In this document: in pieces, positions 35,295-44,032 of the stretch
How positions within the stretch are numbered: position 1 is the first letter of the stretch
How the letters are laid out: each line of letters opens with the position of its first letter
Source: Bizionia argentinensis JUB59
GTDB taxonomy: Bacteria; Bacteroidota; Bacteroidia; Flavobacteriales; Flavobacteriaceae
Assembly (NCBI RefSeq): GCF_000224335.1
Contig: NZ_AFXZ01000034.1
Span: 62,001-126,000, forward strand
Length of the DNA stretch: 64,000 nt
Direction of reading: 5' to 3'
The notes under the pieces: generated by a model
The model's database searches: none
The model's input: only the letters and a program-made list of their open reading frames with translations
Told to the model about the DNA's origin: nothing
Made by a program: the position numbers and the translations under genes

Positions 35295-37352
35295 TTATTG
35301 TTTAATAAATTTTCGATGAATAACACGGCCATCAGTTTCTAGACGTAAAATATAAAATCCGCTTTGTAATGTTGAAACATTCAGAGTATTATTTTCTAGT
35401 TTGGTATTTAAAACTTTTTTCCCATTTATATTGAAAACCGTTGCAATTCTACCATTTAAGGTAATAGTTGTGGAAATATTCAAAATCTTTTCAACAGGAT
35501 TTGGATAAAGTGTAAGCGATTCTAATTTATGATCCTGAACCGATAAAGCTTGAGCTTCGGTAACACATAGTCTTTGATTGATGGTAGGATTCAAAATATT
35601 ATCTACAACGCCAGATGGCCAATAAATAACCAAATTATTAATCGTGGTTTCTGCTCCTAATCCAAAATGTGTGTTTAAAGTGCTCATATATTTGAAACCT
35701 TCTCCGCTCCTTACATCTCGAATTTGCACACCAGAAGGCGTATGTATTTCAACGCGTGCGCCAATGCCATTTATGTTGCTGTAGCCAGTGGTTCCACTAG
35801 TACAAACGCTAATCCAGTTGTTGGAGTTTCCGCTGTTCATATAAATCTTACCGTTATTGAACGCGTCAATAAAACCATCGTTATTTAAATCGCCAAAGGC
35901 ACCATTGTCGGTTGATAACATTTCAGAGTAAAGACTAAACGTTAGATCGCCATTCCCGAATAGAATATTTCCGTTGGAAACAATATCCAAATTACCATCG
36001 TTGTCAAAGTCATAAGTGGTATGTTCAAGGCCTGTTGCTAATAAAGCATTAACACCAGTGGTGCTAGAAACGTCAACAAAAGTAACTGCGGCGTTTCCAT
36101 TAGAATCTATTGTTAAATCATTTCGTAAAAGTTTATGAGCGCCGGAGCTAGCACCTATAAATACATCCATATCGCCGTCGTTATCAAAATCACCCCAAGC
36201 TGCAGACCATGTTTGAATAGGATCGGCCAAATTTAAAGCGGCTGCTATTTCCGTAAACGTACCATCGCCGTTATTTCTATGCATTTGGTTGGTGCGTCTG
36301 GCTACTTCACCACCGCATTTAGCGATAAACAAATCTATATTTCTATCGTTATTATAATCTACCCAAATCGAGCCGTAATTTCCGCCGGAAGGATACAAAC
36401 CTAAACCGGAAGGTACACCTGTAGCACTTTCTCCTTCATGAAAGACTAAATTACCTTGACCATCATTTATATAATAGACATTAGGTCCGGAGTCATGAGA
36501 TATAAAAGCATCCAAATGGCCATCATTATTTATATCTATAAAGTTAGAGCGTTGTGTGAATATGTCCTCACCACTTGAAATTTCTGTATAACTACCATTG
36601 CTGTTAGAGCGCATAAAAGTAACACCGCTGCTGCTACCATAAATAAAATCTGTAAAACCATCAGCATTAAAATCGGCTGCTGCTAAACTCCATGAAGGTA
36701 AATTATCGGCAGAAGATGTTGTAATATTCCTTGTCTGAAAACCGCCAGAAGTTTGTTGCTCCTGAATGTTGATATTGGTTTTTGAAATGGAAACTATATC
36801 GTCTAAATGATCCCCATTCATGTCCACAATAGCGCGATTAGCACCAGTTGTAGGAATATTTTGAATGGTAAATGTTATTGGCGGAGGCGGTGGGGGCGGA
36901 CTTTCTATAATTTGGAAATCGAAACCATTGGAACTCCATTTATTATCGAAAGCAATATAATAGGTTTCTCCGCCTGTAACGTTTAACGAAAGTGTCGATA
37001 AATAACCAGTGCCACTAGCGTCATCGCCACCTTCGCAAACTAAAGCGTTACACGTTCCGCTAAACACATGAATACGGGTATCGCCTCCACTATTTTGTTG
37101 TAAATCTGTTGTAATCGTTAAATAACTATTAGAATTTGGAATATATTTAAACCATTCGCCATTATTTCCAACAGGGAAAAATGGAATGCAATTAGGGTTT
37201 GGAGCTTGATTACCATCTATAGTAACCACGTTATAAATTCCGGGTTGTGTAATGGGTGTCGTTGCATCGGCTTCGGCACAGGTATTGGAACTGGTTTGGC
37301 CAAACGCTATTGCACTAAAAAGATATGCACTAAAAAATAATTTTATTTTCAC
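35295..37352 (-). CDS. Secreted FG-GAP/UnbV-repeat protein with T9SS sorting domain
   Basis: A 685-residue exported protein. Residues 1-19 are a signal peptide (AIAFGQ). Residues 20-150 form a beta-sandwich like pre-peptidase C-terminal domains, followed by a seven-proline linker. Residues about 160-510 contain FG-GAP/VCBS repeats with calcium-type motifs such as DMNGDHLDD, DFNADGFTD, DINNDGHLD and DFDNDGDMD. An ASPIC/UnbV-type domain follows (about 515-605), and the last 75 residues are a type A T9SS sorting signal (YPNPVEKILNIS to HRKFIKQ). It should be secreted by the type IX system and attached at the surface. It pairs with the di-haem cytochrome gene 50 bases upstream. Confidence 0.88.
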   Translation of the reverse strand: MKIKLFFSAYLFSAIAFGQTSSNTCAEADATTPITQPGIYNVVTIDGNQAPNPNCIPFFPVGNNGEWFKYIPNSNSYLTITTDLQQNSGGDTRIHVFSGTCNALVCEGGDDASGTGYLSTLSLNVTGGETYYIAFDNKWSSNGFDFQIIESPPPPPPPITFTIQNIPTTGANRAIVDMNGDHLDDIVSISKTNINIQEQQTSGGFQTRNITTSSADNLPSWSLAAADFNADGFTDFIYGSSSGVTFMRSNSNGSYTEISSGEDIFTQRSNFIDINNDGHLDAFISHDSGPNVYYINDGQGNLVFHEGESATGVPSGLGLYPSGGNYGSIWVDYNNDRNIDLFIAKCGGEVARRTNQMHRNNGDGTFTEIAAALNLADPIQTWSAAWGDFDNDGDMDVFIGASSGAHKLLRNDLTIDSNGNAAVTFVDVSSTTGVNALLATGLEHTTYDFDNDGNLDIVSNGNILFGNGDLTFSLYSEMLSTDNGAFGDLNNDGFIDAFNNGKIYMNSGNSNNWISVCTSGTTGYSNINGIGARVEIHTPSGVQIRDVRSGEGFKYMSTLNTHFGLGAETTINNLVIYWPSGVVDNILNPTINQRLCVTEAQALSVQDHKLESLTLYPNPVEKILNISTTITLNGRIATVFNINGKKVLNTKLENNTLNVSTLQSGFYILRLETDGRVIHRKFIKQ

Positions 37353-37402
37353 AATATTAAAATAATTGATTAACAGCTTATATGTTTTTTAATAGTTTTA
37401 AT

Positions 37403-38764
37403 TTAATTACATCTATCTGTGAGTGAGTTTATCCACTCTGTAATTAATAAAATTCCTTCTGTATGTTGAAGCGATCTTCCTAAAATAGGCATGCGATATT
37501 GTTCTTCAACAGCGCTCATTCTGAAAATTGCTACTGATCCAGATGGATTTCCAGGGTTTATTATTAAAGGATACGCGCTTCCCATATTGGTTTCGGGTGG
37601 CACACAAATTCCCATATTACGCGCTAGTTCACTTTCTTCAAAAGCAAAACGCATTGGGCGATATTCACAATGGCTTTCTTCGGAATGGCAATGCGCACAA
37701 TTTATATCAAAATAGGACCTTGCTCGTAAATCTAAAGGTTGCAAGCTATCGTCCCAAGCTACTGTTGTGTCAATATTTTCAGGATAACTACTGTCCAAAT
37801 AGCCATATTCTACCCATTTTTCTAGTTGATTGGTTGTGCCTTCTGGATAATTATAATCTTTATTTAAATTCTGCGGTTTTGGACCAATGGGAATTGGAGT
37901 GCCAAATTTATTATGACACGTAAAACACTCCGTTCGGGAGGGAACCCGATAATTAACGCTTTTAGTAGTCCCAGAGTCGATCCAGTCAATTGTTGAAAAA
38001 CTGCCATTAACTGTAAAAGTTGCCTCGGTTTGATTGGTATTCCAAACATATTCTGCAAATTCCCATCCCGATTCTGTAAAGTACATCAAGCGTGTTTCAA
38101 TAATTTTTGTGTTTCCAGTTGGCAGAACATTTTCGTAGTAAAAGTTTTTAATTAAAAATGTGCCAATTGGGAAGTCTAAAGGTGTGTAATCACTATTATA
38201 AGTGGCTTTACTGCCATTTGGTATCCATAAAAAACGCTTTTTTTTGGCATAATCACTAAATAGACCGGAATTCAAATCATAAGGAATAACACCAGATACG
38301 GGTTCGAGATTCTTTAACTCGCCTTCAAAAAATTTATAATCGGATAATTTAGGATATGGCAGGGAAACTGGATCATACACTACAGGGGATGCCGGTAAAA
38401 CTGTAACTGATACCGTTGCTGTTGCACAGTTTTCACCTAATGAACAAATAGTGTATGCAAAATTATCTATTCCTAAAAAATTACTAGTTGGAGTGTACAG
38501 GATTTTATCATCGCTAGGGTTTTCTGGCGTGCCGTTATCCATAACAGAAATGGTAGCGTTACTGGAATTAGAAATCGTTAAAACTCCTGTTTTAGGAATA
38601 TTGGTGTCGTTAGAAAACACATCGATTTCAATAAAACTATTTTGATAGACTTGCGTACTATCATTTTGTGTTTTGATTTGAATAGATATGTAATCGTAAT
38701 CGTCCGAATTACAGGCAAATATAAAAACAACAAATGCGAGTAAAAAGAGATTATTTTGTTTCAT
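37403..38764 (-). CDS. Di-haem c-type cytochrome lipoprotein with Ig-like domain
   Basis: About 453 residues from the Met at 38764; an ATG six codons upstream would put charged residues before the signal. The start MKQNNLFLLAFVVFIFAC gives a lipobox with Cys18. Residues about 30-120 form a cadherin/Big-like domain (the FSNDT turn). The remainder has two haem-binding motifs, CFTCH and CAHCH, with downstream Met candidates. It resembles the family I recall as TIGR03806 (HNE_0200), which is uncharacterised. It should sit in the outer membrane and carry electrons. It is transcribed with the T9SS UnbV protein 50 bases downstream. Confidence 0.82.
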   Translation of the reverse strand: MKQNNLFLLAFVVFIFACNSDDYDYISIQIKTQNDSTQVYQNSFIEIDVFSNDTNIPKTGVLTISNSSNATISVMDNGTPENPSDDKILYTPTSNFLGIDNFAYTICSLGENCATATVSVTVLPASPVVYDPVSLPYPKLSDYKFFEGELKNLEPVSGVIPYDLNSGLFSDYAKKKRFLWIPNGSKATYNSDYTPLDFPIGTFLIKNFYYENVLPTGNTKIIETRLMYFTESGWEFAEYVWNTNQTEATFTVNGSFSTIDWIDSGTTKSVNYRVPSRTECFTCHNKFGTPIPIGPKPQNLNKDYNYPEGTTNQLEKWVEYGYLDSSYPENIDTTVAWDDSLQPLDLRARSYFDINCAHCHSEESHCEYRPMRFAFEESELARNMGICVPPETNMGSAYPLIINPGNPSGSVAIFRMSAVEEQYRMPILGRSLQHTEGILLITEWINSLTDRCN

Positions 38765-38855
38765 AATTGATTGAAATAGCAATTACGAATTTATAAAAAG
38801 TTATTACAAGTTATTGATTTACAGCTAATTTTCGACTACATGTACTGAATACACG

Positions 38856-39845
38856 CTAAACTAAATTATTTGCCACTAAATACTCGGCAATTTGAATGGT
38901 ATTTGTAGCAGCACCTTTTCGTAAATTATCTGCAACTATCCACATGTTAATGGTATTTGGTTGCGATTCGTCTCTTCGAATTCTTCCTACAAAAACATCG
39001 TCCTTTCCATGTGCATAAATTGGCATTGGGTAGGTGTTAACATCTGGGTTGTCTTGCAAAACAATACCTGTGGTTTCATTTAGAAGTTTGCGAACATCAT
39101 TTAAAATAAAATCATTTTCAAACTCAATATTTACCGATTCACTATGACCGCCGGCTGTAGGGATTCTTACGGCAGTTGCAGTAACAGCTATGGATTTATC
39201 ATCCAATATTTTCTGTGTTTCACGCACCAATTTCATTTCTTCTTTGGTGTAGCCATTGTCTTCAAAAACATCACAATGTGGCAAAGCGTTTTGATGAATA
39301 GGATATGGATAAGCCATTTCACCTTTTACACCTGCCATTTCATTTTCTAATTGCTTAATAGCTTTTACGCCCGTTCCAGAAATGGATTGATAAGTAGAAA
39401 CTACAACACGCTTAATTTTATATTTTTTATGAAGTGGCGCTAAAACCATAACCATTTGAATTGTAGAGCAGTTAGGACTTGCAATTATTTTATCGGTTTT
39501 AGTTAAAGATGACGCATTAATTTCTGGAATAATTAATTTTTTATCCGTGTCCATTCGCCAAGCCGAAGAATTATCTATAACCGTCGTTCCTGCAGCTGCA
39601 AATTTTGGCGCCCATTCTACTGATGTTTCACCACCAGCTGAAAATAAAGCAATTTCAGGATTTAAAGATACTGCTGTTTCAAGACTTACTATTTTATGGT
39701 CTTTTCCTTTAAAAGAAATGGTTTTCCCTACTGATCTTATGGAAGCAACAGGAATTAATTCCGTTACAGGAAAATTGCGTTCTTCTAAAATTTTCAACAT
39801 GACTTCGCCAACCATTCCGGTGGCACCAATTACCGCTACTTTCAT
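38856..39845 (-). CDS. asd: Aspartate-semialdehyde dehydrogenase
   Basis: A 329-residue enzyme from the Met at 39845 (MKVAVIGATGMVGE); the ATG three codons upstream is also possible. It reduces aspartyl phosphate to aspartate semialdehyde for lysine/DAP, threonine and methionine synthesis. NADPH-binding GATGMVGE, the catalytic Cys in SPNCSTIQ, the QSISGTG loop and the catalytic His in IPTAGGHSE are all present. A TAGTTTTG -7 element lies on the minus strand at 39865-39872. Confidence 0.95.
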   Translation of the reverse strand: MKVAVIGATGMVGEVMLKILEERNFPVTELIPVASIRSVGKTISFKGKDHKIVSLETAVSLNPEIALFSAGGETSVEWAPKFAAAGTTVIDNSSAWRMDTDKKLIIPEINASSLTKTDKIIASPNCSTIQMVMVLAPLHKKYKIKRVVVSTYQSISGTGVKAIKQLENEMAGVKGEMAYPYPIHQNALPHCDVFEDNGYTKEEMKLVRETQKILDDKSIAVTATAVRIPTAGGHSESVNIEFENDFILNDVRKLLNETTGIVLQDNPDVNTYPMPIYAHGKDDVFVGRIRRDESQPNTINMWIVADNLRKGAATNTIQIAEYLVANNLV

Positions 39846-39904
39846 CTGTATCATTTTATAATTACAAAACTAAAGAATTAATCAGGCTTTCGGTTCAAAT
39901 AAAA

Positions 39905-39940
39905 CATAAAAAAACCACTTCAGTTACGAAGTGGTTTAGG
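39905..39940 (-). terminator. Terminator of mscL
   Basis: A 10-bp stem, AAACCACTTC at 39912-39921 with GAAGTGGTTT at 39928-39937, and an A-run at 39908-39914 that gives a T tract on the minus strand just after the mscL stop. Confidence 0.75.
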
Positions 39941-39969
39941 GTTAGAATATATAGTGTAGCGGTTACTAC

Positions 39970-40380
39970 TTATTGTTTTTTTAATAAATCGCGAATATCC
40001 ATAAGTAATTGATTATCAGAAGGTCCTTTTGGAGCCTCTGGAGCTTTTACTACGGGCTTTTTAGTTTTGTTGTAAGCTTTTACAATCATAAATAATACAA
40101 AACCAACCGTAATTAAATTGATTATAGAATTAACCCATTTACCATACATAACGGCATTTTCTGGTTTTGTAACCGTTCCGTCAGCAGCTATAATAGCTTC
40201 ATCAAGAACAATTTTCATATCGGCAAAATCAAGTCCGCCTGCAAAATGGCCAATAAATGGCATCATAATATCGGATACAAATCCATTGACAACCATACCA
40301 ACTGCGCCAGCTAAAATAACAGCAACAGCGAGGTCAATGACGTTACCCGTCATTATAAAGTTTTTAAATTCCTTTAACAT
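39970..40380 (-). CDS. mscL: Large-conductance mechanosensitive channel
   Basis: A 136-residue inner-membrane channel that opens under turgor. The N-terminal amphipathic helix MLKEFKNFIMTGNVIDLAVAV and first membrane helix with the pore constriction (GAVGMVVNGFVSDIMMP), a periplasmic loop (about 50-80), the second helix (SIINLITVGFVLFMIVKAYN) and a C-terminal helix bundle (DNQLLMDIRDLL) are all in place. Length is normal. It is a single gene. Confidence 0.96.
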   Translation of the reverse strand: MLKEFKNFIMTGNVIDLAVAVILAGAVGMVVNGFVSDIMMPFIGHFAGGLDFADMKIVLDEAIIAADGTVTKPENAVMYGKWVNSIINLITVGFVLFMIVKAYNKTKKPVVKAPEAPKGPSDNQLLMDIRDLLKKQ

Positions 40381-40456
40381 AATAAGTGGTTTTTAGTAAG
40401 TGATTAATAGTTTAAATTTAGACAAAAAGTTGATTGAAAGCCAATGAACCTATAAA

Positions 40457-41563
40457 TTATTTTAAAAACACGCGTTTTACTCTTTGTGAAATAGCTGTTA
40501 TAATTTCATAGGAAATACTTGTTGTTGCTAAGGCAAAAGCATTTGCAGTTGGATTTTTTCCAAAAATGATAACCTCATCACCTTCTTGACAATTAATATC
40601 TGAAATATCAATCATAATCATATCCATACAAACATTTCCAATAATAGGTGCTTGCTTATTGTTAATAGTTACAAAGCCTTTGCCATTACCGTATTGTCTG
40701 CCAATTCCATCGGCATGGCCAACAGGGATTGTAGCTATTTTTGTCTGTTTGTTGGCTATAAATGCGCGGTTATAACCAACACTATCACCTTTTTTAATAG
40801 TGTGAATTTGCGAAATAATAGATTTTAATGTCGCAATCGGCGTAAAATGTTGGTCTTCTAAATCCGAATTACCAAAACCATAAAGACCAATTCCGGATCG
40901 AACCATATCAAAATGAGCTTCTGGATAATTTAATATTCCAGACGTATTACAAAGGTGTAATATGGGTTTAAAACCTATGGATTCTGTAAATTCTTCCGAA
41001 ATATCTTTAAATGTTTGGATTTGTTTTTCTGTAAATTCTTTTTCATTAAAATCCTCACTAGCCGCTAAATGGGAAAACAATGATTTTGCTAGAATGCTTG
41101 ATGTATTTTTTAATATAGACACAACATCCGAAACATCATCAGATTCAAAACCCAATCGGTTTAATCCTGTATTAAATTTAATATGAACGGGATAGTTGGA
41201 TTGCTTTTCAGTATGAGCAACTTTTATAAATTCATTTAAAACAAAATGGCTATATAAACTAGGTTCCAGTGCGTGCTCAATAAGTGTCTTAAAATTCATG
41301 GATTGTGGATGCAACACTAAAATTGGTGTTTTAACGCCTGCTTCGCGCAGAGCAATACCTTCATGCGTGTAGGCTACAGCGAAATAATCGATATCTAGAT
41401 TTTCTAAATATTGAGCAATTTCTACAGAGCTACTACCATAAGCGAAAGCTTTTACAACTGCTAGAATTTTCGTTTTAGGTTTTACCCGTGTTTTAAGGTA
41501 TTGGAAATTTTCTTTTAAGGCATTTAAGTCTATTTCAAGAACGGTTTCATGCACTTTTTCCAT
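40457..41563 (-). CDS. alr: Alanine racemase
   Basis: About 368 residues from the Met at 41563 (MEKVHETVLEIDLNALKEN); an ATG 13 codons upstream would overlap tdk by 32 bases and is less likely. The PLP enzyme makes D-alanine for peptidoglycan. The PLP lysine is in ILAVVKAFAYGSS, and the catalytic tyrosine and its neighbours are in the GYNRAF segment. It starts 7 bases after the tdk stop, so the two are one transcript. Confidence 0.95.
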   Translation of the reverse strand: MEKVHETVLEIDLNALKENFQYLKTRVKPKTKILAVVKAFAYGSSSVEIAQYLENLDIDYFAVAYTHEGIALREAGVKTPILVLHPQSMNFKTLIEHALEPSLYSHFVLNEFIKVAHTEKQSNYPVHIKFNTGLNRLGFESDDVSDVVSILKNTSSILAKSLFSHLAASEDFNEKEFTEKQIQTFKDISEEFTESIGFKPILHLCNTSGILNYPEAHFDMVRSGIGLYGFGNSDLEDQHFTPIATLKSIISQIHTIKKGDSVGYNRAFIANKQTKIATIPVGHADGIGRQYGNGKGFVTINNKQAPIIGNVCMDMIMIDISDINCQEGDEVIIFGKNPTANAFALATTSISYEIITAISQRVKRVFLK

Positions 41564-41570
41564 GGGTATC

Positions 41571-42203
41571 TTATAGGTTTTTAGGAATTTCTTCGGCTTC
41601 ACTAACTTTCATATTTCGAATCTTATCACGTTGCATGGATTTGTAATATGCGGCGCGACTAAGCGGTTCGTATTCCTCGACTTCGCCAAGTAAAACCAAG
41701 TTGTCATTTTGAGATTTTCGGTAGCTAAACTGTGCTAAATTTCCCGTTTTGGTACAAATAGCATGCACTTTGGTAACATATTCCGCAGTTGCCATTAAGT
41801 TCGGCATAGGTCCAAAAGGATTACCCTTAAAGTCCATGTCTAGACCGGCAACAATAACCCGAACGCCTTTGTTGGCTAAATCGTTACAAACGCGAACAAT
41901 TTCATCATCAAAAAACTGGGCTTCGTCAATACCAACCACATCGCAGCCATCGGCTAAAATAGGAATATTGGCAGCGGCAGGAACAGGTGTTGATCGGATT
42001 TGATTAGCATCGTGAGAGACTACCATTTCTTCATCATAACGCGAATCTACAGTCGGTTTAAAGATCTCTACTTTTTGTTTTGCAAATTGGGCGCGCTTAA
42101 GTCTACGAATTAATTCTTCTGTTTTACCAGAAAACATAGATCCGCAGATAACTTCTATCCAACCAAATTGTTCTTTATGATTTACTGTATTTTCGAGAAA
42201 CAT
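41571..42203 (-). CDS. tdk: Thymidine kinase, type II
   Basis: A 210-residue salvage kinase that phosphorylates thymidine. P-loop GSMFSGKTEEL, Walker B VVGIDEAQFFDD with catalytic Glu, the DMDFKGNPFG lasso-related loop and a zinc-binding region are present, but the usual Cys pairs are reduced: one Cys is in KVHAICTKTGN and the later CxxC is missing, as in several Bacteroidota enzymes. It heads the tdk-alr unit. Confidence 0.94.
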   Translation of the reverse strand: MFLENTVNHKEQFGWIEVICGSMFSGKTEELIRRLKRAQFAKQKVEIFKPTVDSRYDEEMVVSHDANQIRSTPVPAAANIPILADGCDVVGIDEAQFFDDEIVRVCNDLANKGVRVIVAGLDMDFKGNPFGPMPNLMATAEYVTKVHAICTKTGNLAQFSYRKSQNDNLVLLGEVEEYEPLSRAAYYKSMQRDKIRNMKVSEAEEIPKNL

Positions 42204-42306
42204 TTTGTAATTTTAACACTAAAACAAACGGTATGTTCGTTTTGTATAAAGGTGGCGTAAATTTATTAAAAATCAAAAGCATAAATAGGTTTTAAAGTTA
42301 AAAGTT

Positions 42307-43038
42307 ATGAAGAAGAAGTTAGAGGCTGAATTAATGAGTATTGCACACAGAATACTAAAGTTAAAAGGAAAAGACGATCTTAATAAAATGCATCAAGAAG
42401 TCGCTATGCTCTATGAAAAACTAACGGTTTTAAAATTTGCAAAAGAAAATTTAGAGGATAATATTCCAACTATTGGTAACGATTCGTCATTCTTTGATAT
42501 GTTGGACGTTGCTTTTAATAATAAAGTGAGCGATAATATAGAGTTTGAAGATCGTACCTATATAAACATGGATGACTCGGATCATGACGATATTATGGAA
42601 CCTGCCATTGAGAAAATTAAAGATATGGTTGCTCAAATGCCACTAGAAGCAGAAATGGTAGATGCACTTTTTAATAAAACGGAACCTAAAACACAAGGTC
42701 GTGTTATGGATTTTGATGAAATTACAGCTGGTTTTGCAACAGAACCTATTTTTGATCCCGTGAAAAGAATTGATCCTAATGCGAAAAAATCACTTAACGA
42801 TAAGCTTAAAAAAGGCATTATTATTGGGCTTAATGACAAAATAGCTTTTATAAAACATTTATTTGATGGTGAAGGTGATGATTATAATCGTGTTATTTCT
42901 CAAGTGAATACTTTAAACTCTGTTGAAGAGGTTCATCAGTTTATTCTGAATATCGTTAAACCAGATTATAATAATTGGGAAGGTAAAAGCGTTTATGAAT
43001 TACGCTTTATGGAACTTATTGAAGGTAAATTCGACTAA
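42307..43038 (+). CDS. Conserved flavobacterial hypothetical protein, 243 aa
   Basis: A cytosolic 243-residue protein with a helical N-terminus (1-55), an acidic flexible middle (about 80-165, DMDDSDHDD-like) and a compact helical C-terminal domain (about 170-243) reading KKGIIIGLNDKIAFIKHLFDG and ending ELRFMELIEGKFD. I recall this C-terminal pattern as widely conserved in Flavobacteriia without assigned function. It is divergent from tdk. No catalytic motif is seen; a scaffold or regulator is possible but unsupported. Confidence 0.72.
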   Translation: MKKKLEAELMSIAHRILKLKGKDDLNKMHQEVAMLYEKLTVLKFAKENLEDNIPTIGNDSSFFDMLDVAFNNKVSDNIEFEDRTYINMDDSDHDDIMEPAIEKIKDMVAQMPLEAEMVDALFNKTEPKTQGRVMDFDEITAGFATEPIFDPVKRIDPNAKKSLNDKLKKGIIIGLNDKIAFIKHLFDGEGDDYNRVISQVNTLNSVEEVHQFILNIVKPDYNNWEGKSVYELRFMELIEGKFD

Positions 43039-43126
43039 TACTTGGAGCCTGTTTTAAAGATAAAATCACTAAATCCATTAGTTTAAATTTCTATTTAAAT
43101 AAGCTTTTTAACTGGGCTTTTTTATG

Positions 43127-43155
43127 TTGAAATTGTTTCAAAGATTGTAAATTTG
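43127..43155 (+). promoter_or_regulatory. Promoter of rsmI
   Basis: TTG at 43127-43129, 18-base spacer, TAAATTTG at 43148-43155: a good match to the Bacteroidota -33/-7 pattern, 17 bases before the start codon. Confidence 0.55.
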
Positions 43156-43172
43156 AATCGAAATCACGCTTT

Positions 43173-43841
43173 ATGAAATTGTACATTGTTCCAACACCAA
43201 TTGGGAATCTTAAAGACATGACATTTAGAGCCGTAGAGGTTTTAAAATCTGTCGATTTAATTCTTGCTGAAGACACACGAACTTCTGGAAAACTGCTAAA
43301 ACATTTTGATGTTTTAACGCCTTCACAATCCCATCATATGCATAATGAGCATAAAACGGTGGAAAACTTAATTAACAAACTGAAAAGTGGCGTTACCATG
43401 GCATTAATTAGTGATGCCGGAACACCAGCTATCTCAGATCCTGGTTTTTTATTGACCAGAGCTTGTATTGAAAATAATATTGAAGTCGATTGTTTACCAG
43501 GCGCCACGGCTTTTGTACCTGCTTTAGTGAACAGCGGTTTACCAAATGATAAATTTGTTTTTGAAGGTTTTTTGCCTGTAAAAAAAGGGCGTCAAACCCG
43601 GTTGTTACTTTTGGCTGAAGAAACACGAACGATTATCTTTTATGAAAGTCCACATAAACTTATAAAAACTTTGACTCATTTTTGTGAATATTTTGGAGAA
43701 GAAAGACCTGTTTCTGTATCTCGCGAAATCACCAAACTCTACGAAGAAACCATCCGAGGAACTGCCAAAGAAGTTTTAGAACATTATACAAATAAACCAC
43801 CAAAAGGAGAAATTGTTGTGGTTGTTGGTGGGAAAAAGTAA
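43173..43841 (+). CDS. rsmI: 16S rRNA 2'-O-ribose C1402 methyltransferase
   Basis: A 222-residue SPOUT-unrelated tetrapyrrole-methylase-fold enzyme that uses SAM to methylate C1402 of 16S rRNA. Signature start KLYIVPTPIGNLKDMTFRAV, the EDTRTSGKLL motif, ALISDAGTPAISDPG and the GATAFVPALVNSGLP loop are all present. The C-terminal about 50 residues found in longer members are short here. It has its own promoter. Confidence 0.95.
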   Translation: MKLYIVPTPIGNLKDMTFRAVEVLKSVDLILAEDTRTSGKLLKHFDVLTPSQSHHMHNEHKTVENLINKLKSGVTMALISDAGTPAISDPGFLLTRACIENNIEVDCLPGATAFVPALVNSGLPNDKFVFEGFLPVKKGRQTRLLLLAEETRTIIFYESPHKLIKTLTHFCEYFGEERPVSVSREITKLYEETIRGTAKEVLEHYTNKPPKGEIVVVVGGKK

Positions 43842-44032
43842 TCTTATTGTTTTGTAGAAAAACAAAAGTAGGTCAAAATCGTTTTTTCAAAAACCAATAT
43901 TAGCTTCATAATATGTGTTTGGACTAGAAAAATGATTTTTTGTTTCTCTACTCGCAGTATATCCAAACTTTAGATTTTTCCTAACAGTATCTGTTTAAAA
44001 TTTAAGTATCTTAATCTTTACAAATTAGGGGT

